64,000 nucleotides of DNA from Adiantum capillus-veneris (GCA_014529385.2 CM043958.1:90357025-90421024); one strand, 5' to 3'. Counted from the first letter of the stretch, positions 34,197-45,780 are shown. The notes: generated from the letters alone by a model not told the origin. Numbers and translations: made by a program.

Positions 34197-35960
34197 TCAC
34201 ACATTGAGAATCCTCATCTTCTTTCTCAAGCTCTTCCATGGTTGAAGAACAGAATCGGAGAATTTTGTGGGTAAAACTTGAGACCTCCCACGCTTAGTTC
34301 GCACCATCATACCAGTGTTACTAATTTGAGCATCCACCATCTGAATTTCTGTCTGTTGCATTGATGGAGAGAAAACCATGGCCGAAGTACGTGTGCCTTC
34401 CTTCTCCATGCGTTGTTGCGCACTTCTCTTTCTTGTGACCATCCCACCCTCCGTGGAAAACTCGAGACCCTTCAATTTAGAGGCATCTTGGAGTAATGTA
34501 AGATCTGCACTAGGTTGCCTGATGGGTAAAATTTTCAATCTTACCATAGAGCTCCCATGCTTAATGTCACCTGATGCTGCGGCTCTGAAGTCAGCTCCTT
34601 TGTCTCTCTCAAGTGAGGAAGTACTATTGAGATCTGTGACTAGGCAGGCCTTTGACACACCTTTAGAAGCCTCAAAACTCAAACAGTTGTTTGCGGTGGA
34701 TGCCTCTGTTGCAAGTCTCGCATGCCTGTCTTCTATAAGAGCCGCACTAGAGTGTTCTGCATCACAGACACCCAATAGCCTCCTGGATGAGATTTGGAGC
34801 TTTCTGTAATTGACAGCATTGCCAAAGTTTTCAATATGCTTGAATGCCATCTCTGGAATTGTAGTGCTAAAAGGATTCGGTGGCAACTTGGGAGATAACC
34901 CTGGCCAAACGCCATTGTAACCTACATCCGCAACATAAGCAGCATCATTCAAAGACCCAATAATCTGATCCTTGTCCATACCACAACTCTCTTCCAGATC
35001 CTTGTCCTCATTTTTACATGATATTGCTGAAAGGTCCTGCAGTTTTCTTCGTTTTGCATAGGCCACATGCACTTGATGCCTTGACGGTGTCCTTCGTTGA
35101 TCTTGAATGCACCACTCAGATACATGATTTTCCTTCCTTGTAACTGACTCACAGAATTTCAAGCTGGTCTTTGCTGCATCATTAGGAAGCTGCCTCTGAA
35201 AGGCACTCTTTGCCCGGCGGATAACCTTTTTTCTCAAAATTGGAGTTAAATTACTTCCATGAGCAGGAGATTGAAATTCAATAGGACTTCCAGGGCTTCT
35301 GGAAGGACTTAGAGCAGTATCATGACATGGATTAGAATCGTTCTCCCTCATCGCTACAATTGCAAGTAAATCAAGAGCTTCTGTGTCACGCTTGCTTGTT
35401 GTAAGAAACTCATCTGCAGCACCTTCTTCATCTTCAGTTCCACTGCTGGCCATAGAGATCGCTTCTCTTGATTCGCAACACAGAAAGTTCTTGTGCAAGC
35501 CCTCTGCCTTTGTAATATCTATCCTTGTAGCAGCGTCTGCAGCAGACTCGGATTCGCAGCATTGAGAACTGTCGATGCATGAATCAGAAGAGGCAAGGAA
35601 TTTGAGCGATGACGAAGAATCTCTTTTCTGTTGTTCGAGCTCAGATAATATGTGTGAGCTGCATTGATTGCCCGTGTAGCTCTCTGAGCTCTCTTTCTGA
35701 GCTGAGGCTAAGGCTGAGGCGCCCATAGCCAAAGATTTTAAAACTGGAGAGCAGCATCGATCCAGAATCTTTTCTCCCTCTTTCTGCTCAAAGTCTGATG
35801 AAAAAATCTTGGATCGCAGAAACAACAAAGGGTTTTTGCTGCTGAAGAGGCGATTACTGGCTCTCTCTGCTTGCCGGTGAAGATAATCTGAGAGCAAGAA
35901 GGAATCCTCAGTGAAGAAAGAACCATATCCAAAAAGAAGCTTCTCTTCATTAGAGTCCAT
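34197..35960 (-). CDS. Uncharacterised Ser-rich, probably nuclear plant protein
   Basis: A single uninterrupted frame of 587 codons from the ATG at 35960 to a TGA at 34197-34199; nothing else in the window has such length with balanced composition. The N-terminus (MDSNEEKLLFGYGSFFTEDS) and the following Leu/Phe/Arg-rich 40 residues look folded. Residues 80-230 are Ser/Glu-rich with several CC pairs and an SPSRSPGSP stretch (218-226) suited to proline-directed kinases. Basic clusters RKKVIRRAK (243-251) and KRRK (303-306) could be nuclear-import signals. Near the end, RGRSQVLPTKFSDSV followed by LQPWK (about 557-576) looks like a conserved tail. I recall similar RGR-x-Q-x-LP...DSVL-x-PWK tails in plant proteins of unknown function, but cannot name a family. 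No signal peptide or membrane segment. Function unknown; a chromatin or nuclear role is inference only. The gene may be single-exon, or this may be its main exon. Confidence 0.75.
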   Translation of the reverse strand: MDSNEEKLLFGYGSFFTEDSFLLSDYLHRQAERASNRLFSSKNPLLFLRSKIFSSDFEQKEGEKILDRCCSPVLKSLAMGASALASAQKESSESYTGNQCSSHILSELEQQKRDSSSSLKFLASSDSCIDSSQCCESESAADAATRIDITKAEGLHKNFLCCESREAISMASSGTEDEEGAADEFLTTSKRDTEALDLLAIVAMRENDSNPCHDTALSPSRSPGSPIEFQSPAHGSNLTPILRKKVIRRAKSAFQRQLPNDAAKTSLKFCESVTRKENHVSEWCIQDQRRTPSRHQVHVAYAKRRKLQDLSAISCKNEDKDLEESCGMDKDQIIGSLNDAAYVADVGYNGVWPGLSPKLPPNPFSTTIPEMAFKHIENFGNAVNYRKLQISSRRLLGVCDAEHSSAALIEDRHARLATEASTANNCLSFEASKGVSKACLVTDLNSTSSLERDKGADFRAAASGDIKHGSSMVRLKILPIRQPSADLTLLQDASKLKGLEFSTEGGMVTRKRSAQQRMEKEGTRTSAMVFSPSMQQTEIQMVDAQISNTGMMVRTKRGRSQVLPTKFSDSVLQPWKSLRKKMRILNV

Positions 35961-36068
35961 ACGCCTCCTGCAATTCGCAGATGAAAAGGGTGTACTAGTG
36001 AGTTAAAACTTTGAGTTTCAATGGAAAGCTTCAGATATTGCAAGCTCTGAAACTCTGGTCGATATACC

Positions 36069-36089
36069 CTAGAGAGGAAGATAATCCAT
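36069..36089 (-). promoter_or_regulatory. Six-codon upstream ORF in the 5' leader
   Basis: ATG at 36089 followed by five codons (MDYLPL) and a TAG. It is the only ATG I find between the TATA box and the main start, 129 bases upstream of it. It could reduce translation of the main ORF. The main ATG itself has C at -3, a weak context. Confidence 0.45.
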
Positions 36090-36353
36090 TTGAAAGCTTA
36101 GAGTAGAATTCGGAGCGGAGGGGTTCTGAGCTTCAATGGAAAGCTTCAGCAGTAGTTAAAATTCAACGTGAGAAGAAGAGGGTGCTGTGGGAAGCTTGAG
36201 TTGCGCCCTCTTTGACGATCTTCTGCGAAAAGGATCTCGATCAAGGAAGAGCTAACGGGGATCGGCAAAGAGAGTAGAAACTAGAGAATGGGAGAGAGGA
36301 AATGAAGGCGTTTGGGGATGTCTGCAATTGGGTGTAGCAGAAAGATGGTAGTT

Positions 36354-36361
36354 CTATATAG
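36354..36361 (-). promoter_or_regulatory. TATA box of the host gene
   Basis: CTATATAG on the minus strand, about 394 bases upstream of the ATG. With normal spacing, transcription would begin near 36325 and give a leader of about 365 bases. The leader repeats the phrase TTCAATGGAAAGCTTCAG at about 36019-36036 and 36133-36150. Confidence 0.5.
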
Positions 36362-36589
36362 CCAACCCATGAAAACGTACGCAATTTAAGAGTAGTCCTT
36401 GGAATTGGGATGCATTTTACTCAAGTTGGTTATGAGCAATGCAATGGTCACCCACAACATGGACACAGTTACAAAGCGGTAACCTCCAAGTTTTTGGTTT
36501 ATGCCTGTGGTTGAATAAACTTACACTATGATTGTATTGGATTTTTTGGATTCAAGATATAACAGAGACACCCAACCCATGGCAGTGAA
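36362..36589. other. Upstream region of host gene
   Basis: Nothing further is recognised beyond the TATA box. Confidence 0.3.
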
Positions 36590-37330
36590 AGTTGTCCCTA
36601 TGAACATTATTGTCGTGGTGTTGTATAAGACAATGTTCAAAGCTCGTCCCAGAAAGAACTATGAGATATCTAAAGAGGTTTGCAAACTCTGCTATCTAAC
36701 ATGATGTATAGTGTAACAACTATGAGATATCTCAAGAGGTTTGCAAACTCTACTATCTAACATGATGTAAAGTGTAACAGCACCAAATAGAAACCGAAAA
36801 ACTAATATATATTGATAAATTCTAAAATTATCACTTTGTAGTTCTAACTATTATTATGATATTTTGACTGTGCAACTATCATTGTGGTGCTTGTCTCTCC
36901 GCAAGAACTAAGATCTATCTCAAAAGATTCACAAAGTCTGTTATTTATTGTCATGTCCATATTTTCTCAAAAAAATTGATCGATATCAATCAATTGTGTA
37001 ATTATCATTATGGTGCTTGTCTTAGCAAGTATAGCATGTATCTCAAGACATCCACGAACTTTGTTATCTATTGTCAAATGCCTTATAACAATATGGAATA
37101 CAATTTTTTTTTACAGATTTTGATAAGTTGTGAAATTATCATTGTGCACTTATCATTATCATGATAAGATTGTAAAGTTTTTAGAAAAAAGTATGAAATT
37201 AATTAGCTTAAATACACTTGTTGGACATCGTGGAGTTGAATTGGATGACGCTTGTCTTTGCAGGAACTATGATGTATCTCAAGAGATTGGCAAACTCTGT
37301 AACAATAAGGAATAGAAACATATCTTCTTA
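36590..37330. repeat. Degenerate tandem array, ~60 and ~120-bp units
   Basis: A 61-base unit beginning ATGAGATATCT repeats at 36661 and 36722. Related, more diverged units follow. The phrase AT-rich + 'ATTATCATTRTGGTGCTTGTCT' (shown here as degenerate) recurs near 36877 and 36994, weaker near 37129. 'TATCTCAAGAGRTT...AAACTCTG' recurs near 36915, 37050 and 37270. There are about five units in all, interspersed with A/T-rich DNA. Confidence 0.65.
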
Positions 37331-38187
37331 AAAATTTTCTAAGATTGTGAATTCTTTTATTATGTAGTAAATAAGATTATCATGTTAAGATTGTAAAGTT
37401 GTGAAAAAAATACCTCTAATTTCAAAGCCCAATTATTTTGAGTAGTTGAGGAAAATTCTCTTTGCACCAAAAATTGGCCTTTATACTTTGCCAATGGTCA
37501 AAATCTAGTCCCTTGGCCAATATGGCTCATTAAAAGAGCAAACTAATTGCCTTGGGTAAATGAGGTACAAGTTGGAGCCATTGGCCCCATCTAATCAAGA
37601 AGAGCTCTCATTACATCTACAAAAATAAACAATGGAATCTCGCTTTCAGTGGTATGTTAAGTTAACAGCTGACGCATGTACTCAAATATATCTAGGAAGA
37701 CACAAAGGAGGCTAAGCCAGTCATTGCTACAAACATGCACCCATTTACGATCGATGCTTGTCATCTCTATTGTTGGTTTTGAACATTGTGACTCCCCTGA
37801 AGCTCTTGCTACATAAGAGCAAGAAGGTTGAGGATGGCATGGTTGACTTGATGAGACATTGCTTCAAGGTAACCGCCTCCAACTCTCCTTTTGTCAATAA
37901 TCTTGGTGTTAAGGAAGTTACAGATGGTAAAGAGCTAATGGCTAGGATTATGAGGCAACTATCAGTAAGGGTTGCTTGAGCATGTAGCAAAATTGTAGAG
38001 GTAGAAACAAAAAGACATCATCAATGTCTACTTCCAAGATATGAAAGATCATAGTGAGGTAGCTTAGTGGTGGTAGAAAGCCTAGTTGGATTGTTAACGT
38101 TATCGATGTGAAATAGCAGCAACTTGCAGCTAACATGAGGAAGAGCATCAAGAAAGCACTAAACACCACATTGAGATTTTTACAATA
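37331..38187. other. Intergenic DNA
   Basis: No gene supported. A plus-strand open stretch of 73 codons (37758-37979) has mixed composition (HKSKKVEDGMVDLMRH) but no recognised domain and no supporting context. Confidence 0.35.
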
Positions 38188-38925
38188 TGTCATGAAAATT
38201 AATTTATAGCCTTTTAAAAGTATTTTCCATCTTGAATTGACCATTTAAGTATGGGGAAAATAAAAGAGAACAAGAAAAATTGATTAAAGTTCTTATAGAC
38301 TTATTTATGTCAAAGGCTTGGGATCAAAGGAAATAAGTCTATAGAAGAGCAAGGATAATTGCTATTTAATCATCTCAGTTCAAAGGTACAGTTCAAGGAG
38401 GATACCGAGCAAAGGTACAAGATAAAAGAGGTTGATTAGAGCAATTATAAGAGTCTAAAAATAGAAAGTAGCTTAATGAGTAATCAAAATTACTCATTAA
38501 GCTCCAAGTAAGAAGTTTGAGAAGCCTTAGGGTAAAATTTAAATTTACAAGAGAAAGTCTAAATTTTGTAGGTCTAAATTTAGCAAGTTTCGAAATCAAC
38601 ATTGTGGTACCTCCCAAAGATTGTGCTAAGGTTTTGCACAAGAGGTGAAGCTTTAAAGCCCAAGGATAAGTTTAAATTTACTAGATTCCGTCCTAATTTA
38701 TCCTAAATTAGCAGGTAGACTCTAGCACGGGTTAGCTTCATAGAACCTCCAAAGGATAGTGCAAAGGTCTTTCATAAAAGACTATGGTTTTAACTAATAG
38801 GGCAAAATGCTAAGGTTAGATCATGCTTTCCTCTTTTAGAAAGTTGACTCTGGTCCTTCTATTCCAAGTTTGGCTAGGCCACATGTCCAAAGTAGCTCAC
38901 ACTTGCTTTATGGAAATATGGACAA

Positions 38926-38966
<41 letters not shown>

Positions 38967-39149
38967 CGCACGCGTGTATGCGCACTTGCCAAATTTACAC
39001 TTTAACTCTTCACTTAGTGATTGGTCCATGTGGTAGAATACTACTTTGAGAATTTTGGTAAGTGTGGAAAGAGCAAAAGAGGGGAGCTCGTAGGAATTTT
39101 TCGGACCTTCTCTCTCATTTTTGTTGAAGCCCATTGTGGCAAAGAAAGT

Positions 39150-39245
<96 letters not shown>

Positions 39246-39838
39246 TGGTGCTCAAGAGAGGGTCTCGATGCTCACTCTCTTGGCTGTGGATGCAAATCCA
39301 AGCAAGTGAGCTCTTCTTCTTCTCCTCCTCCTTCTCTATTACTCTAGCTATAATAAGACTTGCTCATGGAGTAAGTAAGCATATAAGAAATTTCTACTTC
39401 TTTGCTTGAAAAATGTCTCTTTTCACCCTCATCTACCTCCATCCCCACATTTGTTTCTCCTTGCAGGGTATTTAGGGCTTGGGAAGGAGGGTTATACCAT
39501 GGAATCGTGCATCTCATCATCTTCTTGGTTAGAGAAAATCTCCGCAAGATCACAATCTTGTATTCTAATCAAGTCTCTCATTGAGAGAATTATAATACAA
39601 AATCTTTTTGGAGGGGGGACCGGCTCCAAGCAAATCCAATCCTCAACAAGTTGTCAATTTAATTGTGTTACTGTCTTCAAGTTATGTGCATTATTTGATG
39701 TTCTAATGTGTGTAAATGGTGCAATTAAATCAGCCCGGCACAATGTCTAGTTCTCCTCTAAAGGGTATGCTTAAGGGGAAACCCACCTTTCATAATCTAA
39801 TTCTATTATGATTGAAGAAATTACTAGATTCTCTAACA
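38188..39838 (+). mobile_element. 5' LTR of a truncated Ty3/gypsy element
   Basis: 1651 bases from TGTCATGAAAATTAA to TCTCTAACA, followed one base later by a PBS (TGGTATCAGAGC, 39840-39851). It is a diverged relative of the chromovirus LTRs at 51543 and 58480. All share the start TGTCAT...AAATTAAT/ATCAAT, a TTTAAGTATGGGG/TTTAATATGGGG block, GGCTGTGGATGCAAATCCA, and GGAGGGGGGACCGGCTCCA near the end. It contains a GT/CG run at 38931-38968 and a CT-AC compound run at about 39150-39243. Confidence 0.8.
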
Positions 39839-40292
39839 TTGGTATCAGAGCTAAGGTTTCTCTTTTCTCACCTAAGAAGAGAGGTCCAGTAATCTATAAA
39901 AGGATGGATTTGTTCATTGCAATAAGGTAAGTGGGACTAGGGTTTATTATCTCGGTTGGCATGGTTGTTTGCAGGTACAGTGGACAGCATCAAGAACTAT
40001 GGTCTTAATAACAAAGTCTCTTGAGAGTTGCCTATGGTTTAACCATTATTGAGCTATACGCCGCTCGATAGGAACCGGTGTCAGCTTAACACTATTAAAC
40101 CCACTCCATTGCTTTTTGCAATCATCAATATTCTCAACTACGGGTGTAGTTACTTGAGTGCTTATTTTCAAGGGTTAAGAGTAGTAGCCAAGGCTTTGGA
40201 AGTGCCATGAAAAGAGATAGCATACACATAAAAGAAACTCTAATCATTGCACAGCATAATCAAGAAAATCTGCTTAATATTGACAACTTGGA
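39839..40292 (+). mobile_element. Leader and gag start of the truncated gypsy element
   Basis: After the PBS, the sequence tracks the leader of the chromovirus at 52760-53230 (GGTTTCTCTTT, GGTCTTAATA, TTAACCA TTATTGAGCTAT). It reaches the gag start region near 40207 and then stops abruptly at 40292, where the copia 1 LTR begins. The rest of this element was not found to the right. Confidence 0.7.
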
Positions 40293-40556
40293 TGTTACCA
40301 TATATATGGTAGTGATGTGTGTGAACACACTTAGGACTGTTACCATATATGTGGTAGTGATGTGTGTGAATACACTTAGAATCACCAAGGAATTTTTTCC
40401 CCTCACTAGGAGGTCTTTCCCCCCGTACATCACCCATCATTCTAGGGATACCTTATCTTTCTATTGTGCACTAAGAAATACACTCTCTATTGTGTGCCTT
40501 CAGCTTCGTCATCTTCTCCAAGTTGTGTGTATATCCCTACAACCTTGATTCCAACA
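40293..40556 (+). mobile_element. 5' LTR of copia 1, with 45-bp edge duplication
   Basis: Ends ...CCAACA at 40556 and is followed by AT and the PBS TGGTATCAGAGC (40559-40570). Its family copy at 51253-51477 begins once with TGTTACCATATA. Here that 45-base start occurs twice (40293-40337, 40338-40382). So the ancestral LTR is about 219 bases plus a 45-base duplication. Confidence 0.85.
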
Positions 40557-40868
40557 ATTGGTATCAGAGCGGGTTGCATCCTCTTGGGCGTAGTCACCAG
40601 CATGCACCTGCTCATTTTCTCCCATTTGGGCGAGCTTTGATAAGCTTCAGCAGGCCGACAAATACTTTGGTCTCATTTTGGTCTCCATTTCCACTACATG
40701 CAGTACTACGCAAGAAATTTCGTGCTTTTGTGTAGAATTTTTGTCAGTTCAATTTTCTGTACAACAAATCCCTTACAGACTTCTTTGTATTGTGCTATAT
40801 AGCACTTGTAGTCCTACTTTGTTTTTCCTCTTTTTGGGCAATTTTCACATCAAGTGCAGTCAATTGCC

Positions 40869-41955
40869 ATGGTTGACAACAACACAGATGTTTTCAAGAT
40901 GTTTGTTGCAGAGGATAAACTCGATGGGGAGAACTACCCAATGTGGGCTTTTATGATGACACGTGTTCTTGTGCCAAAGGGTGTTTGGGTTGTTGTGCAG
41001 GCATTGATGTATGTCCGCCTTCTATGGAAACAGTCTCTGATGAGGATGTTGTGGGTTTTGATAGGTATGTTGCTGCTAGAGTTGTTTTGCCTCCGGTTGA
41101 GCAATCTCGTTGTGGCTTGTTAGAGATACAGAGGCTCAAGCAATGATTGCATTATCTGTGAACATATTATTAATCCTCACATTCGCTCGGCAAATTCAGC
41201 ATAACAGGCTTGGGATACTCTAGCTGATCTTTATGCAAGTCGCAATGAGGCAAAAATTGCATTGCTACGTAAAGAGATGGAGTCAAAGATTATGCAAGAG
41301 GAAAATGACATGGACACTTTACTTCCTATTATCAAGGATATTAATGAAAAAAAAATTTATGCGAAGTCAATTCTGACAGTTTACTTGTGCAGACTGTTCT
41401 CGATGCATTGCTAGATTCTTACAAGACTTTTGCTAGTACTTGGAGACTTATGACTCAAGGAACCCCTCAAGCTGTCAGGTTTGATGCATTATGTGCATTG
41501 CTATCGCAATCAAGAAAGAACGGGGCTAAATAGTGTGCAGTCGAGCAGGCTTTTGTTGTTGCTCAAAGAAAAGGTGGTAATAACAATGTAGCCACTTCTC
41601 ATGGTTCTCTAGTGAGTGAAAAATCACATGCTCCTAATGCTTTTGCTAGCAGCACCTCATTTGGGAATTCTTGTGAAAATGGCAAGAAGAAGATGTGTTG
41701 CAATTATTGCAAGGCTGATGATCACTTGATAAATCAATGTCCTAAGTTGAAGGCAAAAGAGGCCAAGAAGAAAGAAGTTGGCTCCATTACAAGTGCAGCT
41801 ATTGTAGACTCTTCTAGGAAAGGTTATTTTGATGTTGATGTAGACGTAGAGTGGGAATTTAGTACAGAGTGTACTTATGATCCTTCTGTCAATGATGTGT
41901 ATATGTCAGTTGATGCAGATTGCTACAAAGCACATCACTTCACATCATGACTTGT
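40869..41955 (+). pseudogene. Copia 1 gag and protease remnant
   Basis: Starts at an ATG (40869) with MVDNNTDVFKMFVAEDKLDG and the YPMWAFMM word of plant copia gag. Frameshifts near 41000, 41120 and 41350 break it. CCNYCKADDHLINQCPKLK (41697-41753) is a complete CX2CX4HX4C zinc knuckle. The protease site is deleted: compare the VWYFNSDSTKHITSH segment of the sister element at 61490. Gag forms the particle; the knuckle binds RNA. Confidence 0.85.
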
Positions 41956-43145
41956 TTACCTCTCTCGAGTCTGTCCTCATGGGAATATGGTCACTTATGT
42001 TAACAATGCCTCTTATTTGGTCAAGGGATTGGAAAGATTGTGCTAATTGCTACGAATGGTAGTTCTTTCACATTTATTGATGCACTTTATGTACAAGGGA
42101 TCAAAAATAACCCTTTATCTGTATCTACACTTGCAAGACTTGGAATTGTTGTCAAATTTGTGGATGACAAATGTACAGTTCATGATCTCACTTTTGGTGA
42201 TGAAATATTTTCATTTAGCATTTTGTGTCATGGGCTATATAAGCTCACTTTGTATGACAAGTGTGGGTAGAATTTTGCAAATGCACTTGTGAATTCAAAG
42301 GCTGTTTCATATGCAAAACTTTGGCATGCAATTTTGGGCATCTGAATTTTTCTAGTTTGTTGCATTTGCAGAATTCTAATGTGTTTGCTTCTTTGCCACC
42401 TCTTGAATCACCTTTTAAGAATTTTTGTGAAGGTTATATGTTGGGTAAGATACAACGTTCAAATTTTCCAAAGGATGGTTCAGTAAGGGCTACATGCAGG
42501 TTGCAACTTGTGCATAATGATGTTTGTGGGCCTATACCGACTCCATTCTTAGGTAATTACCTATAGTTTGTGATTTTTATTGATGATTACTCCAGGCAAG
42601 CATGGGTGTGTCTACTTAAAGCTAAGTCCAAAGTGTTCATGTGCTTCAAGTGCCATATACACCTAACCGAAATGGTGTTGCTTAAAGAAAAAACATGTCG
42701 CTTACGAAGATGGCATGATGTATGGTCAAGAGTTAAGCTCTGCCACATTTGTTTGGCTTGAGGCTATCATATATACTACTTATGTACTTAACAGGTGTCC
42801 TCCCAAAGCCTTTCAGTCTATGACTCCTTATGAAGCATGGCATTATAAAAAGCCATATATGTATCACATGCGTGTTTTTTATTGTTTAGCTTATGCTTTA
42901 GTGAGGCAAACGCAACACAAAAAATTGGATGATAGGGCTATTAAATGCATTTTTGTTGGCTACAGTATTGAAATCAAAGGTTACATGTTATACCATCTGC
43001 AAGTGAAACCTATCTTGGTTGCACGAGATATTATGTTTGTGGAAGATTTTGTTCAACCTCTGTTATCATGTACCAGAGACAGTAATGTAAGCTTACACGA
43101 CATTTATGACACTTTGTTGCCTCTTTCATTGGTGGAAACTTGAAT
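41956..43145 (+). pseudogene. Copia 1 integrase, catalytic core partly deleted
   Basis: FTFIDALYVQGIKNN (42068) and the LQLVHNDVCGP word (first catalytic Asp, about 42510) are followed by FVIFIDDYSRQAWVCLLKAKS. Then about 165 bases present in the sister element are missing (junction at about 42640-42690). They include the second catalytic Asp (the SDRGGEY word) and most of the sequence up to the catalytic Glu. The C-terminal part resumes with TTYVLNRCPPKAF and PYEAWHYKKP. A non-functional integrase. Confidence 0.8.
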
Positions 43146-44231
43146 GTAAATTCCAATGAGACACATGTAAAGCCTAAGGTTTTTTTTAAAATGTTATGCA
43201 CCAGTAATAGGCAACCAGTCTATTGATGAAACAGATGTACATGTTGTGCTTGATGTGCAAATGGCTAAGAATGAGGAGGCTAGAGGTATTCCAAAATGGC
43301 TGGTGCATACTTCGTGCAACAATAAATTGGATGAGGAGGCTAGAGGTATGATTTGTGCAACAATAGATTGGATGCACCTATGTCTGGTCATACTTGTCCA
43401 TGTTCTCACCATGCATCTTATGCGTCAGATTGTTATGCTTTGTCTATTTCTAGTTTATGTGATGAGGAGGAACCTCTTACTTGATGAAGCACAAAATTCA
43501 AAAATTGGATGTCTCTCATGCAATCAAAATATCATGCACTTATAGAAAATGACATGTGGACTTTATGTGATTTGCCTTCTGGCAAAAATTCCATGGGTAC
43601 GAAGTGGGTTTACAAAATGATCGCTACAAGGCTAGACTTATTGCAAAAGGTTATGCACAACAAAAAGACATGGATTATGAAGAGGCTTTTGCTCCCACTT
43701 GTCGTATGACTACTGTTTGTTTTCTATGTGCACTGGTAGTTCATTTTGGATGGAATTTGAATCAATCGCTGCGTTCTTGAATGGTGATATATTTGAGGAA
43801 GTTTATATAATGCAGCCTCGTACTTTTGTCAAAAAAGGGCAAGAAAATAAAGTGTGCAAATGTAAGATTGCTTTGTATGGGTTGAAGCGGTCTCCTTGTG
43901 CTTAGTATGAGAAAGCTGACACCCATTTGGTTAAATGAGGCTTTTGTATAACACTCCAAATGAAAGCATTTTGTATGTAAAGTGTAGGGGAGATGTATTT
44001 ATCATTGTTGTTCTATATGTAGATGATTTGTTGATTATTGGTCCGAATTAGATAAACATTGTTGTATTCAAGGTTGATTTAAATGCTAATTTCAAGATGA
44101 AAGACTTGGCGCTTTTGCATCATTATTTGGGCATGCAGTTTAAGCAATGTGATGGAGGTATTGCCTTGCATCAAACAAGCTACATAGAGATATTACCCGT
44201 GGAAAATAACCTTATGGCATGCAAACAAGGT
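43146..44231 (+). pseudogene. Copia 1 reverse transcriptase remnant
   Basis: Begins with a linker (43150-43480) containing a short local duplication of GAGGAGGCTAGAGGTAT (43275, 43334). RT words follow: MGTKWVYKMI (43590), AFLNGDIFEEVYIMQP (43770), ALYGLKRSPCA (43870) and the catalytic VLYVDDLLIIG (about 44010-44045), then MKDLALLHHYLGMQF. There are several frameshifts and stops. The active-site Asp pair is intact. Confidence 0.85.
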
Positions 44232-44453
44232 TAGTTATTAGTGGAGTCTTGCATGGCAAGTTTTCACTTATAAATATCTAAGGCTTTTTTACAAATAAAT
44301 ACAAGCATGTGTTTTTCCGTTTTGTGTCGAAGCCTATCTTTCTCTGCTCTCTCTTGTTTTTGCTCTTTTTCTTTGCTATGCATGCTCCTCTTGTCACCAT
44401 GGATCCACGGTGCTACCCTCCCTAGCCGCAGCTCACTTCACACGGTATCAGAG
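44232..44453 (+). mobile_element. Copia-type LTR (copia 3) with PBS
   Basis: About 211 bases with a TATA box (TTATAAATAT, about 44270) and ending TTCACA at 44442. It is followed by a slightly altered PBS, CGGTATCAGAG (44443-44453). The start is inferred from where copia 1 RT sequence stops. Confidence 0.6.
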
Positions 44454-45780
44454 TAGGGCATCATCGCTAGATAGCTTATCGAAGAAAATGTGCTTGTTGT
44501 GGTCTCCTACGCGACATCGTGGTAGGTATTGACCAGCACGGGCGTTTTGAAACACGTAGTGCAGGCAGAGTGGCGGGACCTTGTTTTGGCTGTGTTCTAA
44601 AACGTCACTTTGGGTGTTGCTTGCCAATTGTGCTAAGGTAGTGTTTTTGTAACGTTGTTCGCCACAGTAGCAATTGCAAGTTCTAAAAGGTGATTTTGAA
44701 GGAATATCAAAATGCTTCCATTGCAAGCTCTCCCTGCCAGATAGCTTCTCAAAACGCCATAGTAATCAAGCCAAAGGGTCTATCAATGAAGGCATCTGTT
44801 GTTAATCAAGGTTGAAATTTTTTTGGCATTTCAAAAACTATTGTAAGTCGACAATTTATGATGCAATCCGACATGTTTGAACTACTTGCTAGTTGCACTA
44901 GCATCTCAAAAGGCTGCACATTCCAACAATAGCTTAACCAATTAAAAGTAATCACAGCTCTTGCTTATGCAACTGATTGTGAATTCTCACAAGTGCTTGG
45001 CAATAGTCTTTGTCATCAAGATTATTTGCATATTCAAATGTGGCATCGAATGTTGACAAATTCAACGAACCTGGCTTTCCCACTTGACAAATAAAGGTAA
45101 AGGGTTATCTAATGAGCAAAAATCTATGGAGTGTTGTCAAACCCCTATCAATAGACAAAGCAGGTACATTGAAGCCTTATCAGTTGAGCAACAAAGGAAG
45201 GACAGCAAGCATTGGATATTATTTTAACTTCTCTGGAAGATGATTTTGTTCATTACTAGGATGATATTCCATCTTCTAGTGTTGCTTGGATAGAGCTAAA
45301 GACACTTTTTTATGCTAAAGCTAAATATTCCATAATGAGTCTCAAAATGCGATTATATTCTCTTGATATGCATGCTGATGAAAACATAGCTGCATTAGCC
45401 AATAGATAGCTTGAGAACGTAACTAGTTTATGTTGAAGCCACACTACTAGATCAACATCTTATAGCTATTTTGCTAAATCTTGCTTGATGAATTTCATCA
45501 AATTTTCATTGTTTTAAAAGAAAAAGATATGTTTTCCTCTTTGGATGGTATCATTAAATCCTTGCAGGAAGAAGAGAAAAGAGTATCCCTTGCCAGTTCT
45601 TCCATTATTCCCAGTGCATATGCTGTCAATAATGGTGCTTCTACCTCAACTTCAACCAAGCCAATTGTGGGCGCAACAATCATCAGAGAAAGGATTGTTT
45701 CAGAAAAAATCCTTGCACTCACTGCGGTAAGACGAATCAACCCTCAACTAGCACCCTATTTGAAGAGCTAGGTCTTCCTT
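44454..45780 (+). pseudogene. Copia 3 gag remnant
   Basis: Heavily decayed gag. DDIPSSSVAWIELKTLFYAK and MSLKMRLYSLDMHADENIAALANR (about 45265-45410; the second phrase is 24 residues in the raw frame but interrupted by stops around it) follow the copia gag (UBN2-type) pattern. A zinc-knuckle pair ends it: CGRNNHQRKDC then CTHCGKTNQ (45670-45740), with the first Cys of the first knuckle missing. No pol was found after it. Confidence 0.6.

Larger units (their letters stand above)
40293..44231 (+). mobile_element. Ty1/copia element (copia 1), defective and 3'-truncated
   Basis: LTR, PBS, gag, zinc knuckle, protease remnant, integrase remnant and RT in copia order. It is the same family as the element starting at 51253. 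It breaks at about 44231 where another LTR-like unit begins. No 3' LTR was found. Confidence 0.85.

Noticed and set aside
34378-34809. 143-codon plus-strand frame
   Set aside because: It lies fully antisense to the host gene, without its own signals.
35738-36043. Long upstream frame overlapping the host-gene start
   Set aside because: It begins at TTG, not ATG; only the six-codon ORF at 36069-36089 has an ATG.
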